Made by a program: the position numbers and the translations under genes. Shown here in pieces: positions 6,644-14,261 of a stretch of DNA of 24,888 bases. Origin of the DNA: Bacteroidota bacterium (GTDB lineage: Bacteria; Bacteroidota; Ignavibacteria; Kryptoniales; JAKASW01); assembly GCA_021789755.1 (NCBI GenBank), contig JAJYJD010000017.1:1-24888 (forward strand), in the 5' to 3' direction. Below the pieces are notes generated by a model. The model saw only the letters and a list, made by a program, of their open reading frames with translations, ran no database searches and was not told where the DNA came from. The first letter of the stretch is position 1. Every line of letters starts with the position of its first letter.

Positions 6644-8758
6644 TCATGCAAACTCCGCGATCACTGTTTCGAAATCCGGATCGCCTCTGAGAGAATCAAA
6701 ATACGGATCGGTTTTTGCCCACTCGCGAACCACGTTTCCCCCGATCTCGAGTGCCTTCCTGAGAGATGAAAGTGTTTCGTTCTTCTGGCCGAGGCCGTTG
6801 TAAGTGCACGCGCAGTTGTAGAGAGCGAGTCCGTCGTTTGGAGCAGTCTCCACGACTCTCCTTATTGCCGACACCGCCTTCTCCCTTTCGCCGAATCTAG
6901 CGTACGGGATTGCCATCCTGCTCAATGTGAGTACGTCGTCGGGATTCACCTCGAATTTGCGCTGACCGATCTCAATTATCTTCCTCGCGGCTTCATCCGA
7001 TTCCCTGGCGTTTCCCATCCTCCTGTAAGTCATGTCGAGGTGCATCCAGGGCTCCTCGCTGTACGGTTTCAACTCTGCCGCTCTCTTGTACTGATTTACG
7101 GCGGCATCGTAATCACCGGTTATGTCAGCAATGATGCCGAGCCATCTTACCGCGTCGTACGAATCGTGATTCTTGTCGATTATTGCATTGAGAGTGCGTT
7201 TCGCCTCCGTGAATCTTTTCTGATAAAGATAGACCATCGCGATACCGAATTGTGCCTCGGTTGAGTCGGGATCGAGACCCAGCGCCTTCTGATTCATCTG
7301 GATTGTCTTTCCAAGCCATTGCGGATCGCCGTCGTACCAGAGATACATGTTTGAAAACGCCTCGGCGAGAGCCGCGCAGGCGGGGGCGAAATTCGAGTCT
7401 ATCGAAAGCGCGCTCTCCAGCATCTGGATGGCTCTTTCGTTGCTCTTTTTTCCGCGAATGTTAAGAAGGTCCCGGCCGCGCATGAAGAAGTCGTACGCGC
7501 GCATGTCGACAACCGGCCTCTGCGCCGCGGCCTGCTTGGTCGTTCCCGTAAACGATACTTTGAGTGCCTCCGCGATCTTCAGCGAGACTTCGTCCTGAAG
7601 GTCGAATATATCTTCCACCAGGCGGTCGAACCGTTCAGCCCAGACGTGGAACCCGCTCCGCACGTCGATAAGCTGCGCCGTGATCCTGATCTTGTTTCCC
7701 GCCTTTCTTACGCTTCCTTCAAGCACGTAATTTACTCTCAGCGCTTCGCCCACCTGGCGTGTGTTCACTTCCTTGTTCCTGAATGGAAGAACGTCCTTTC
7801 TCGACACCACCTGCAGCCCGTTGATCTTCGAGAGATCGGTGATGATGTCTTCGGTAATGCCGGCGCAGAAGTAGTCGCTTTCCTTTTCGGAACTCATGTT
7901 TTCGAAATAGAGCACGGCCACCGATTTATCCGAAGAAGGCGCCGGAGGTTCCATTGAAACTTTTCGGAGCCGCTCGGCCAGCTCTTTAGTGGAAGACATT
8001 CTCTTCGACGGATCTTTTTGTAAAAGCTGCGACACGATGACCTGGAGGTCCTCCGGCACGTCGTTCCTGAAAAGTTGGAGCGCCCTCGGCTCGGCGTTCA
8101 GCACTTCATATATGATTGCCGCCTCGTGCTCACCGCCGAACGGAAGCGTCCCCGCGAGGGCTTCGTAGAGAACAACCCCGAACGACCAGAGATCGGCCTG
8201 CGGCGTAATTTCTCCGCCCCTGAACTGTTCCGGTGACATATAGCTGATTGTCCCCACCGTATCGCCGCTCTTCGTCAGCCCCGATGTCCCTCTCAGTTTC
8301 GCGAGGCCGAAGTCCATTATTTTCACGTGCCCGTCGGCAGTCACCATTATGTTGTCAGATTTTATATCGCGGTGGATAATACCTTTCTCATGTGCGACCG
8401 CCAGTCCGTCCGCGACGGAACTCATGATGCCCGTAATTTCCTCCAGACCCATGCCCCCTGATTTTATCTTCGACTTGAGGTCCATCCCTTTCACGTACTC
8501 CATTGAGATGAAGAGTTGTCCTTCGTGCTCCTCGATGGCATGGATAACACAGATGTTCGGGTGGTTCAGCGTCGCCGCCAGCCGGGCTTCCTGAATGAAG
8601 CGAGCCTCGTCCTGGTCGTTGACGCCATGGTGTCCGGGGAGGAATTTCAGCGCGACGGCTCTTCCAAGCTTAGTGTCCTCCGCCAGATAAACGACACCCA
8701 TCCCGCCTTCGCCGAGTTTTTCAAGAATCTTATAGTGACTGACTGTCGAACCGATCAT
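6644..8758 (-). CDS. Soluble Ser/Thr protein kinase with FlgO/TolB-like domain and TPR repeats
   Basis: 704 residues. The kinase domain (about 9-268) has GEGGMGVVYLA, K38, HRDIKSDN (129-136, catalytic D131), DFG (149-151) and GTISYMSPEQ. Ser replaces the usual Pro after the catalytic-loop Lys, as in the next paralogue. From about 278 to 401 comes the domain often found after bacterial kinases and adenylate cyclases, with SVAVLYFENMS, DYFCAGITEDIITDLSKI, VNYVLEGSVRKAGNKIRI and AQLIDVRSGFHVWAERFD (FlgO/TolB N-terminal-like fold). Residues 420-680 are TPR-like helices. The protein ends in DPYFDSLRGDPDFETV, a motif shared with the third kinase. No membrane segment is seen, so it is probably cytoplasmic. 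The start ATG has GGAG only two bases away, unusually close. The partner or substrate is unknown. Confidence 0.92.
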   Translation of the reverse strand: MIGSTVSHYKILEKLGEGGMGVVYLAEDTKLGRAVALKFLPGHHGVNDQDEARFIQEARLAATLNHPNICVIHAIEEHEGQLFISMEYVKGMDLKSKIKSGGMGLEEITGIMSSVADGLAVAHEKGIIHRDIKSDNIMVTADGHVKIMDFGLAKLRGTSGLTKSGDTVGTISYMSPEQFRGGEITPQADLWSFGVVLYEALAGTLPFGGEHEAAIIYEVLNAEPRALQLFRNDVPEDLQVIVSQLLQKDPSKRMSSTKELAERLRKVSMEPPAPSSDKSVAVLYFENMSSEKESDYFCAGITEDIITDLSKINGLQVVSRKDVLPFRNKEVNTRQVGEALRVNYVLEGSVRKAGNKIRITAQLIDVRSGFHVWAERFDRLVEDIFDLQDEVSLKIAEALKVSFTGTTKQAAAQRPVVDMRAYDFFMRGRDLLNIRGKKSNERAIQMLESALSIDSNFAPACAALAEAFSNMYLWYDGDPQWLGKTIQMNQKALGLDPDSTEAQFGIAMVYLYQKRFTEAKRTLNAIIDKNHDSYDAVRWLGIIADITGDYDAAVNQYKRAAELKPYSEEPWMHLDMTYRRMGNARESDEAARKIIEIGQRKFEVNPDDVLTLSRMAIPYARFGEREKAVSAIRRVVETAPNDGLALYNCACTYNGLGQKNETLSSLRKALEIGGNVVREWAKTDPYFDSLRGDPDFETVIAEFA

Positions 8759-8927
8759 TTCTCCGTTGCCTCAGATGTTCGGTGTACCGCGCACGATTGT
8801 CTCACGGTTCTGATTCGTACATGCCGTTGGGGCAGCCCGACAGATTTCAGCTTTGCCTGGCAACCTATACTGTCAAGGCGATTCTTCACCGGCTGTCGGT
8901 CATCAATGGTTGAGCGCGGCCGCAGAA
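8759..8927. other. 169-base gap between the two soluble kinase genes
   Basis: No gene and no clear terminator or promoter seen. It is the longest gap inside the kinase group and could hold an internal promoter that I cannot define by eye. Confidence 0.4.
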
Positions 8928-11045
8928 TCACTTATCACCGATCAACTCAATGAATTCCGGATCATTTCGGATGCTGTCGAGGTCGCTGTCGCGCTTCATC
9001 CACTCGTAGTTCTCCCAACCTTCGGCCAGCGCTTTCCGCAGTGACTCAATGGCGAGTTTGGATTCGCCAAGACGGGCGTAGAGGCACGCACCATTATATA
9101 ACATAAGGGTGTCATTGGGACTAAGCTCAAGCGCCATCCTTCCCTGAGTTTTTGACTCTTCGGTCCTATTCAGCTCGGCGAGAAGTGTGGCGTAGAAGAT
9201 TCTTGCCCGGGCGTCATCCGGATGTTGTGAAAGATACCGCGGATACACTGACAGACTCTGTTTCAGTATGTCATCGAGCATATCCTTTTCACCCATGCGC
9301 TCGTAGCACATCCGAAGATCCGTATATGCGGTATAGAAGTCCGGATTCAGCGCCACCACTTTCTTGAATAGTTCGACCGCTTCGCGGTCTCTGTCTGTGC
9401 TGTGAAATATCCTCCCAAGTATCCAGTAACCCGCCACGTTATTCGGATCAAGCTCGATCGCCTTCTGTCCGGCGGTATTGGCTTCATCAAGCGACTTTTT
9501 GTTGTAGTATGCGAGAGCAAGCGCCGCATAAGCTTCCGAAAGCGTCGAGTCATACATCAACGCCTTGAGACCCGACTCGATCGCCTTGTCCAACCAGGCC
9601 GTGTTCCTCTCGAAGAATTGGTAAAAGTAGGCGTAGGCTTCGCCAAGGCCGGCATAGGCCGATGCGTATCGGGTATCGAGCTCAGTCGCCTTCTGGAACA
9701 GCTGAATTGCAAATTGAATATTATTCTTCGACATACGGTATAGAAAATCCCGCCCGCGCAGGTACATGTCGAACGCGTCGGCATTTACGGTCGACCGTTT
9801 CTCGAGCACGACTTTTTCCGTGGGTGACAATTTCACCCTCAGCGCTTCGACTATCTCTCTGGAAACCTGTTCCTGTATGTCAAACACGTCCGCCAGTTTG
9901 CCTTTGTAAGTCTCCCCCCACAATTGGGTCCCGCTCGAGACATCGATCAGCTGGACCGATATTCTGAGGTCGTCTTTGAATTTCCTGACGCTCCCCTCCA
10001 TTATGTATCCCGACCGCAGCTCCCTCCCGATTGTCTTGACGTCCTTCTTAGTCCCCTTATACTGCATCGAACTGGTCCTGGCGACGACACTCACATTCTT
10101 AATCCGCGACAGGTTGATGATAAGCTCCTCCGCGAGGCCTTCCGCGAAGTAGTCGGTCTCGTTGTCCGGACTGATGTTTTCGAAAGGGAGGACAGCGATT
10201 CTCTTCTCCCCGTCTTCATCACGCCTCGCCGTGCTTTGGCCTTTCAAGCCCCGCAGGTCGGAGAGAAATTCGGACGCGTCCTGGTACCTGTGAATCGGCT
10301 CCTTCGACAAAATTTTCCTGATCACATCGTCGGTCCCGGAAGGAACATCGGGCCTCAGTCCGGCGACCGGCTCCGCATCTTCGTTCATTATCGAGTACAT
10401 CACCGCCTGCTCAAAGTCTCCCTTGAATGGGAGCCTGCCGGTGAGCATCTCGTAGAATATCACGCCCATCGACCAGAGGTCTGAACGGTGGTCGACTTTG
10501 TCGCCGCGTGCCTGCTCGGGGGACATGTAGGCCGCGGTGCCGACTGTTGTCCCTTCTCTCGTGACCAGGACGCTCCACTTCACTTTCGCGAGTCCGAAGT
10601 CCATTATCTTGACCTGACCGTTTTTAGTGAGCATGATGTTGCCGCTCTTTATGTCGCGGTGGACTATCCCTTTCTGATGCGCCGCCTCCAGTCCAGCCGC
10701 GATTTGTTCGACTATTCTGAATAATTCGTCCATGCTCAGAGGCCCCGTTTTTATTCTCTCCCCCAACTCCGGTCCATCAATGTACTCCATCACAATGAAT
10801 ACATCTTCTCCCTCCTCTTCGATGGCGTGGATCGTCGCGATATTGGGGTGATTGAGAGCGGCCGCAGCTTGTGCCTCTACTTCAAATCTCTTTCGCTCCT
10901 CCTGACTGGAAGATATATGGTGCGGCAAAAACTTGATTGCTACTTCCCGCTTAAGCTTGGAATCCTCCGCTTTGTACACGACCCCCATGCCTCCTTCTCC
11001 CAGCTTTTCGAGGATCCTGTAATGAGATATGGTTTTACCGACCAT
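8928..11045 (-). CDS. Soluble Ser/Thr protein kinase with FlgO/TolB-like domain and TPR repeats (paralogue)
   Basis: 705 residues with the same architecture as its downstream neighbour. The kinase domain (about 9-266) has GEGGMGVVYKA, K38 (VAIKFL), HRDIKSGN (129-136, D131), DFG (149-151) and GTAAYMSPEQARG. The FlgO/TolB-like domain spans about 281-408 (RIAVLPFENIS, DYFAEGLAEELIINLSRI, GYIMEGSVRKFKDDLRI, QLIDVSSGTQLWGETYKG). TPR-like repeats run from about 425 to 680, including SEAYAALALAYYNKKSLDEA and a run ending in ELDPNN. The C-terminal motif is DSDLDSIRNDPEFIELI. There is no membrane helix. The start ATG at 11045 has a full AAGGAGG seven bases upstream, the strongest ribosome site of the kinase group. 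It follows the phosphatase gene by 113 bases and may be co-transcribed with it. The near-identical layout of the two soluble kinases points to gene duplication. Confidence 0.92.
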   Translation of the reverse strand: MVGKTISHYRILEKLGEGGMGVVYKAEDSKLKREVAIKFLPHHISSSQEERKRFEVEAQAAAALNHPNIATIHAIEEEGEDVFIVMEYIDGPELGERIKTGPLSMDELFRIVEQIAAGLEAAHQKGIVHRDIKSGNIMLTKNGQVKIMDFGLAKVKWSVLVTREGTTVGTAAYMSPEQARGDKVDHRSDLWSMGVIFYEMLTGRLPFKGDFEQAVMYSIMNEDAEPVAGLRPDVPSGTDDVIRKILSKEPIHRYQDASEFLSDLRGLKGQSTARRDEDGEKRIAVLPFENISPDNETDYFAEGLAEELIINLSRIKNVSVVARTSSMQYKGTKKDVKTIGRELRSGYIMEGSVRKFKDDLRISVQLIDVSSGTQLWGETYKGKLADVFDIQEQVSREIVEALRVKLSPTEKVVLEKRSTVNADAFDMYLRGRDFLYRMSKNNIQFAIQLFQKATELDTRYASAYAGLGEAYAYFYQFFERNTAWLDKAIESGLKALMYDSTLSEAYAALALAYYNKKSLDEANTAGQKAIELDPNNVAGYWILGRIFHSTDRDREAVELFKKVVALNPDFYTAYTDLRMCYERMGEKDMLDDILKQSLSVYPRYLSQHPDDARARIFYATLLAELNRTEESKTQGRMALELSPNDTLMLYNGACLYARLGESKLAIESLRKALAEGWENYEWMKRDSDLDSIRNDPEFIELIGDK

Positions 11046-11078
11046 GAAACTGCCTCCTTGTGACTATTTTCAAGAACA

Positions 11079-11121
11079 CTATTGCTGATGTCGGATCAGC
11101 TGCTGACTTCGGTGGCAATAG
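11079..11121. repeat. Intercistronic inverted repeat between phosphatase and kinase genes
   Basis: Seven-base arms ctattgc (11079-11085) and gcaatag (11115-11121) enclose 29 bases that can themselves partly pair. There is no T-run. It lies between the phosphatase stop and the kinase ribosome site, so it might adjust the ratio of the two products. Confidence 0.35.
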
Positions 11122-11158
11122 CCGCCGCTTTTGAGCCGCGCAAAATCACAACGCCGGG

Positions 11159-12463
11159 TTATGCGGGAACTCGTTTTACGACCAGCATGGTTATGTCGTC
11201 ATATTGCGGAGCGGTCCCCGCGTGAGTTCTGACAGCCATGACGAGCTTCTCAATGAGCGCTCCCGCACTTATGGTCAAGTTGTTCTGCAATAACTCAGTA
11301 AGACGCGTCTCGCCGAACTGCTCCATGTCTGCATTCATCGCCTCAGAAACACCGTCAGAATAAACCACGAGTGTATCTCCAACCGCGAGCGGTACGGGAA
11401 TTTCCTGAAACGGAAACGAGTCCATAATTCCGATCATCGTGCCACCCTCGTTAAAACGCGCAAACTCCCCGGAGGCCCTCATCAGAAACGGCGGCTCATG
11501 GCCGGCATTGCAGTAGGTGAGCGTGTGGGTCCGCGTGTCGAGGATACCGTAAAAAAGTGTCGCGAATTTTTCGGGACTCGTGCTCTGATAAAGTTGTCGG
11601 TTACACCTGGAGATACATTCCTTGACCGAATTGCCGTTATGCGTCTGGCTCCTGAGAGATGCCTGCAGGTTTGCCATGAGAAGCGCCGCGGGGAGTCCTT
11701 TCCCGGAGACATCACCCAGGCACACGGCAATTTCCTGATCGTCGATCGGGATGAAATCAAAATAATCGCCTCCGATTGTCCTCGCAGGGAATGTCGCTCC
11801 GGCGATATCGTAGCCCGCGACTTTCGGGAATTCTTTTGGAAGAAGATCGGTCTGTATTTGTGAGGCGAGCTTGAATTCCTCCTGCATCTTGATGAGCGAT
11901 CGTTCCTCTTCGTACAGCCTGGCGTTCTCAACGACCTGTGCCGACTGCGCGGCGATAATCGCGAGGAGTCGCTGATCGTCTTCCGTGAAATCCTTTCCCT
12001 CCTTCTTGTTGTAGACAGCCAGAACGCCTTTGAGGGCCGACCGGGTCAACATCGGGACGCAAAGAACCGAACGCACGGAGCTGTCCCATGTCACCCCTCT
12101 GAACCTCTCGTCGCTACCGGGTTGATTTACCAGAAGTGGTTTCTTGTTCAGTATGATCCAGCCGAGCAGGGCCTGGTTGAAATGGAACTGGCTGTGGTCC
12201 GACGAACTCACCTGCGTCCTGATAAGTGTTTTCATCGGCTGGTTGGGCTGTTCATCTACCAGCGTTATCACTCCCTGCTCGGCGCCCACCGCCCGCAGGG
12301 AGCGGCTTATGATCTTCCTGATTACCTCTTCCGAATTGTTGACTGCGCCTATAGCCGCCGCGAGTTCGTTCAGAATGGACAGCTCCTCGACGGCACGTCT
12401 GAGGCGCTGGTTCTCCTGCTCGAGCTTATGAACCTGGTCATTGCCAACAATTGGAGTTGTCAA
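11159..12463 (-). CDS. GAF-SpoIIE (PP2C/PPM-type) protein phosphatase, RsbU-like
   Basis: 434 residues. Residues 8-40 look like a coiled coil (VHKLEQENQRLRRAVEELSI). A GAF domain follows (about 43-185, with SVRSVLCVPMLTRSALKGVLAVYNKK inside it), then a helical signalling linker, then the SpoIIE/PPM phosphatase domain (about 212-431). The metal-binding acids are visible: D233 in GGDYFDF, D251 in GDVSGKG, D370 in YSDGVSEA and D422/D423 in YDDITML. The LASQIQTDLLP segment (199-209) is typical of RsbU-type enzymes. Family members dephosphorylate serine or threonine on STAS-domain anti-anti-sigma factors, though none is encoded here. Its position directly upstream of three kinases makes an opposing role plausible but unproven. 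The start is TTG at 12463, immediately after an in-frame TAG, with only a weak purine stretch upstream; no nearby ATG fits. Confidence 0.9.
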   Translation of the reverse strand: MTTPIVGNDQVHKLEQENQRLRRAVEELSILNELAAAIGAVNNSEEVIRKIISRSLRAVGAEQGVITLVDEQPNQPMKTLIRTQVSSSDHSQFHFNQALLGWIILNKKPLLVNQPGSDERFRGVTWDSSVRSVLCVPMLTRSALKGVLAVYNKKEGKDFTEDDQRLLAIIAAQSAQVVENARLYEEERSLIKMQEEFKLASQIQTDLLPKEFPKVAGYDIAGATFPARTIGGDYFDFIPIDDQEIAVCLGDVSGKGLPAALLMANLQASLRSQTHNGNSVKECISRCNRQLYQSTSPEKFATLFYGILDTRTHTLTYCNAGHEPPFLMRASGEFARFNEGGTMIGIMDSFPFQEIPVPLAVGDTLVVYSDGVSEAMNADMEQFGETRLTELLQNNLTISAGALIEKLVMAVRTHAGTAPQYDDITMLVVKRVPA

Positions 12464-12509
12464 CTAGCCGAATCCCTTTCAACTTCGCAAGGTTAACGGC
12501 AGTCTCATG

Positions 12510-12523
12510 ATCTGCCGGCAGAT
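12510..12523. promoter_or_regulatory. Perfect 14-base palindrome, possible operator
   Basis: atctgccggcagat is fully self-complementary and lies about 47 bases upstream of the phosphatase TTG. A dimeric repressor site or chance are both possible; no regulator gene adjoins it. Confidence 0.35.
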
Positions 12524-12576
12524 ACCGTACCGTGCCCTGGAATTCCGCGGAAGGTCCGGCACCTCACTGGAGAATT

Positions 12577-12591
12577 GAACGGAATCCGTTC
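12577..12591. promoter_or_regulatory. 15-base palindrome GAAC-N7-GTTC, possible operator
   Basis: gaacgga-a-tccgttc has seven-base arms around a single centre base. The GAAC...GTTC ends recall LexA-type boxes, but the classical Gram-positive spacing is four bases, not seven, so I do not call it a LexA site. It lies between the phosphatase start and the minus-strand TATAAT at 12628-12633. Confidence 0.35.
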
Positions 12592-12615
12592 TACGGAAGT
12601 TCCTGTAAGTGAAGG

Positions 12616-12694
12616 CTTCAGCTGACTATTATAGCGGAGTCAGCGGGAAAAATAGGGCCGGATCATTTTTCACGTCGACCGGAGTCAGCTGAAG
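12616..12694. repeat. 12-base inverted repeat with nested hairpin
   Basis: The arm cttcagctgact (12616-12627) is the exact reverse complement of agtcagctgaag (12683-12694), 55 bases apart. A nested stem gctgact / agtcagc (12621-12627 with 12638-12644) can form instead, because cggagtcagc occurs twice (12635-12644 and 12680-12689). The minus-strand TATAAT lies in the loop of the inner stem. This could be a switchable structure, a degenerate mobile-element end, or chance. Confidence 0.45.
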
Positions 12695-12784
12695 AGCGCA
12701 GCTGCAACGGGCGAGTAGAATATTCCGCGCGTCATAGCCCACAGTCTGGTCCTTCATGGATTCCGCCGCCCTATAGATATCTGC

Positions 12785-12802
12785 CCGTGTGAAAGCACAC
12801 GG
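12785..12802. repeat. Short hairpin
   Basis: Seven-base arms ccgtgtg and cacacgg with loop aaag. No T-run follows on either strand. Confidence 0.35.
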
Positions 12803-12894
12803 CGTATCGAAGTGCGGCTCGACATTCGGATACGCACGCTGGCTTGAGTTCTGTGTGTGATGATCTAAAAGCAGCCCGCCGGTTACGTGCGTGC

Positions 12895-12923
12895 TTGATT
12901 GTTTTAACCATAATCCATAGACT
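12895..12923 (+). promoter_or_regulatory. Possible sigma70-like promoter for the plus-strand membrane protein
   Basis: TTGATT (12895-12900), 17-base spacer, TAGACT (12918-12923). Four of six bases fit in each box. The leader would be about 100 bases to the ATG at 13030. Confidence 0.25.
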
Positions 12924-13029
12924 ACACGCATCTCGCGAGTGTAGGCCGTTAATCGCAGATGTCAGGAACGGGCAGCTCACCCAACGAGTGGCAAAACATT
13001 TGACCGAACATCGGTAAAGGATAAGCCGT

Positions 13030-13569
13030 ATGAACTCATCCGACATTTCTTTTGCAAAACTATCCGTCAAAACTATAGTGGTACACACCTCCACATATTT
13101 TGTAATGGGACTCCTCGCCCTTCAGTTTCTGGACTATGCACATCAATACGCTGAACCGGGATTGCAGATTTTTATGCGTCCACTGACTGACCCCCTCGTA
13201 GCCGCTGGCACCCTCTTCCAACCCATCAGAGGATTGCTCTTTGCGCTGGGGTTCTACCCGATCCGAACAATTCTCTTCAACCGGAAGAACGGATGGGCGA
13301 TTTTGTGGCTTATTCTGGTGACCCTCGGGATTCTTTCTGCCTTCGGTCCTTCGCCCGGCTCAATTGAAGGTATGATCTACACTTCGAGTCCGCTGAAGCT
13401 TCAGTTATTTGGTCTCCCTGAAGTGCTCCTCCAGTCGCTGTTCCTCTCGACAATACTCTGTTATTGGGTCAACCACCCGGGAAACAAACGCCTCGCATGG
13501 GCGATGTGGATACTCTTTTGCGCGGCGGTGGTTGCATCAGTGGCGGGTGTCGTTCTAAGACCGGCTTGA
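13030..13569 (+). CDS. Conserved five-helix membrane protein of unknown function
   Basis: 179 residues with hydrophobic segments at about 14-34, 58-80, 87-105, 128-147 and 154-175. Polar landmarks are MRPLTDPLVAAG (49-60), FQPIRGLLFALGFYPIR (63-79) and FGPSPGSIEGMIY (105-117). I recall this set of motifs from uncharacterised membrane proteins in Bacteroidota-type genomes, but no function is known to me. AAGGA lies about nine bases before the ATG. The gene stands alone: phosphatase upstream in the opposite direction, pilin-like gene convergent downstream. Because its motifs are clear and its ribosome site sound, I treat it as a real gene. Confidence 0.8.
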   Translation: MNSSDISFAKLSVKTIVVHTSTYFVMGLLALQFLDYAHQYAEPGLQIFMRPLTDPLVAAGTLFQPIRGLLFALGFYPIRTILFNRKNGWAILWLILVTLGILSAFGPSPGSIEGMIYTSSPLKLQLFGLPEVLLQSLFLSTILCYWVNHPGNKRLAWAMWILFCAAVVASVAGVVLRPA

Positions 13570-13610
13570 AAATGTGCGGTAACAGCTATTTGAAACCCAT
13601 CCTCGACCTA

Positions 13611-13642
13611 TACCGTCCTCTCGGTATCAATTGAGGACGGTA
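13611..13642. terminator. Inverted repeat between convergent genes, possible bidirectional terminator
   Basis: Ten-base perfect arms taccgtcctc (13611-13620) and gaggacggta (13633-13642) around a 12-base loop. The right arm includes the last codons of the minus-strand pilin-like gene. No T-run follows on either strand, so it would not be a classical Rho-independent terminator, but its place between convergent genes fits an end-of-transcript structure. Confidence 0.4.
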
Positions 13643-14064
13643 ATGCGCAGTGAATCACTAGTAACGGTCAGATAAGCTTTCACCGGGTTCAATCCGTTGT
13701 CACCGGTTTCCTTACCGCAGCCGACGATGTATATCAAAGGTTGTGAGCTGCTGATAGCTGTTGTGCTCCCCGATACGTAAGCCGCACCCGTAGGTTCCGT
13801 GGCGGTAATCGAGTAACTTCCATTACCATTACCGGTGTCAAGCGGCAGCAGATAGAAGTTGGCGAAATCGCCTCCGCCACCCGCGAACGAAACGGGTTTG
13901 CGGTAATATTGCTGGGCTTTCGCTCCGAGATTCATCAGATCAGATACGATCTGATCACGATTTGTGCTCTGCGAATTGCTTTTGAAAAGCATCAGACCAA
14001 CGGCAATTGCAATGCCCACAATGATTACCCCAAGTACAATCAGCAGAAGTTGTTGAGTTCCCAT
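13627..14064 (-). CDS. Pilin-like small membrane-anchored protein
   Basis: 145 residues. It begins MGTQQLLLIVLGVIIVG, with one hydrophobic helix (about 5-27), then NRDQIVSDLMNLGAKAQQYYRKP (35-57), then a Gly/Ser/Thr-rich extracytoplasmic part ending in VKAYLTVTSDSLRITVLN. The layout (very short leader, N-terminal helix continuing as an amphipathic helix, small beta-rich head) is that of type IV pilin-like or pseudopilin subunits. The leader would be only Met-Gly, and the Glu normally at mature position 5 is absent, so prepilin peptidase processing is uncertain. I recall similar 'MGxQQLLL' proteins from Chlorobi/Ignavibacteria-type genomes. AAGGAG lies six bases before the ATG. No pilus assembly genes are in the window. 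Confidence 0.72.
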   Translation of the reverse strand: MGTQQLLLIVLGVIIVGIAIAVGLMLFKSNSQSTNRDQIVSDLMNLGAKAQQYYRKPVSFAGGGGDFANFYLLPLDTGNGNGSYSITATEPTGAAYVSGSTTAISSSQPLIYIVGCGKETGDNGLNPVKAYLTVTSDSLRITVLN

Positions 14065-14261
14065 TTGTAGCTCCTTATTTCAATGTCGACCAGTTATCTA
14101 TGGAGAGCTTTCAAAAGCTCACCCATCCCCTCCTGTGCCGACGCGATACGCATAAAGAACTGAATGAAGTTATACAACATGACGGTAAATTTCCAAAAAA
14201 CAACTTCGAATTTCTGCCGGGTGTGCTCGAAATCACGTCGAGAATGTGCCGGATACGAAGC
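14065..14261. other. 197-base gap upstream of the pilin-like gene
   Basis: It contains a hairpin gagctt-tcaa-aagctc (14105-14120). There is no T-run on the correct side for termination of the transporter gene, and I cannot define a good promoter. Confidence 0.35.

Larger units (their letters stand above)
12464..13029. other. 566-base divergent intergenic region rich in inverted repeats
   Basis: This separates the minus-strand phosphatase/kinase group from the plus-strand membrane protein, so promoters for both should lie here. I see palindromes at 12510-12523 and 12577-12591, a long-range inverted repeat at 12616-12694, a hairpin at 12785-12802 and a possible plus-strand promoter at 12895-12923. 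A perfect TATAAT lies on the minus strand at 12633-12628, but no good -35 sits upstream of it. Open frames here, such as 12629-12931 minus, lack any recognisable motif or ribosome site and are not called. Confidence 0.6.

Noticed and set aside
6556..6651. 32-residue N-terminal extension of the membrane kinase from a TTG
   Set aside because: The extension is unlike the paralogues, overlaps the upstream gene and starts at a rare codon; the ATG at 6555 aligns with the other two kinases.
12577..12591. LexA box
   Set aside because: GAAC and GTTC are seven bases apart rather than four, and no DNA-repair gene is adjacent.
12629..12931. Minus-strand 100-codon open frame in the divergent region
   Set aside because: No ribosome site, no recognisable motif, and it covers the inverted repeats and likely promoters.
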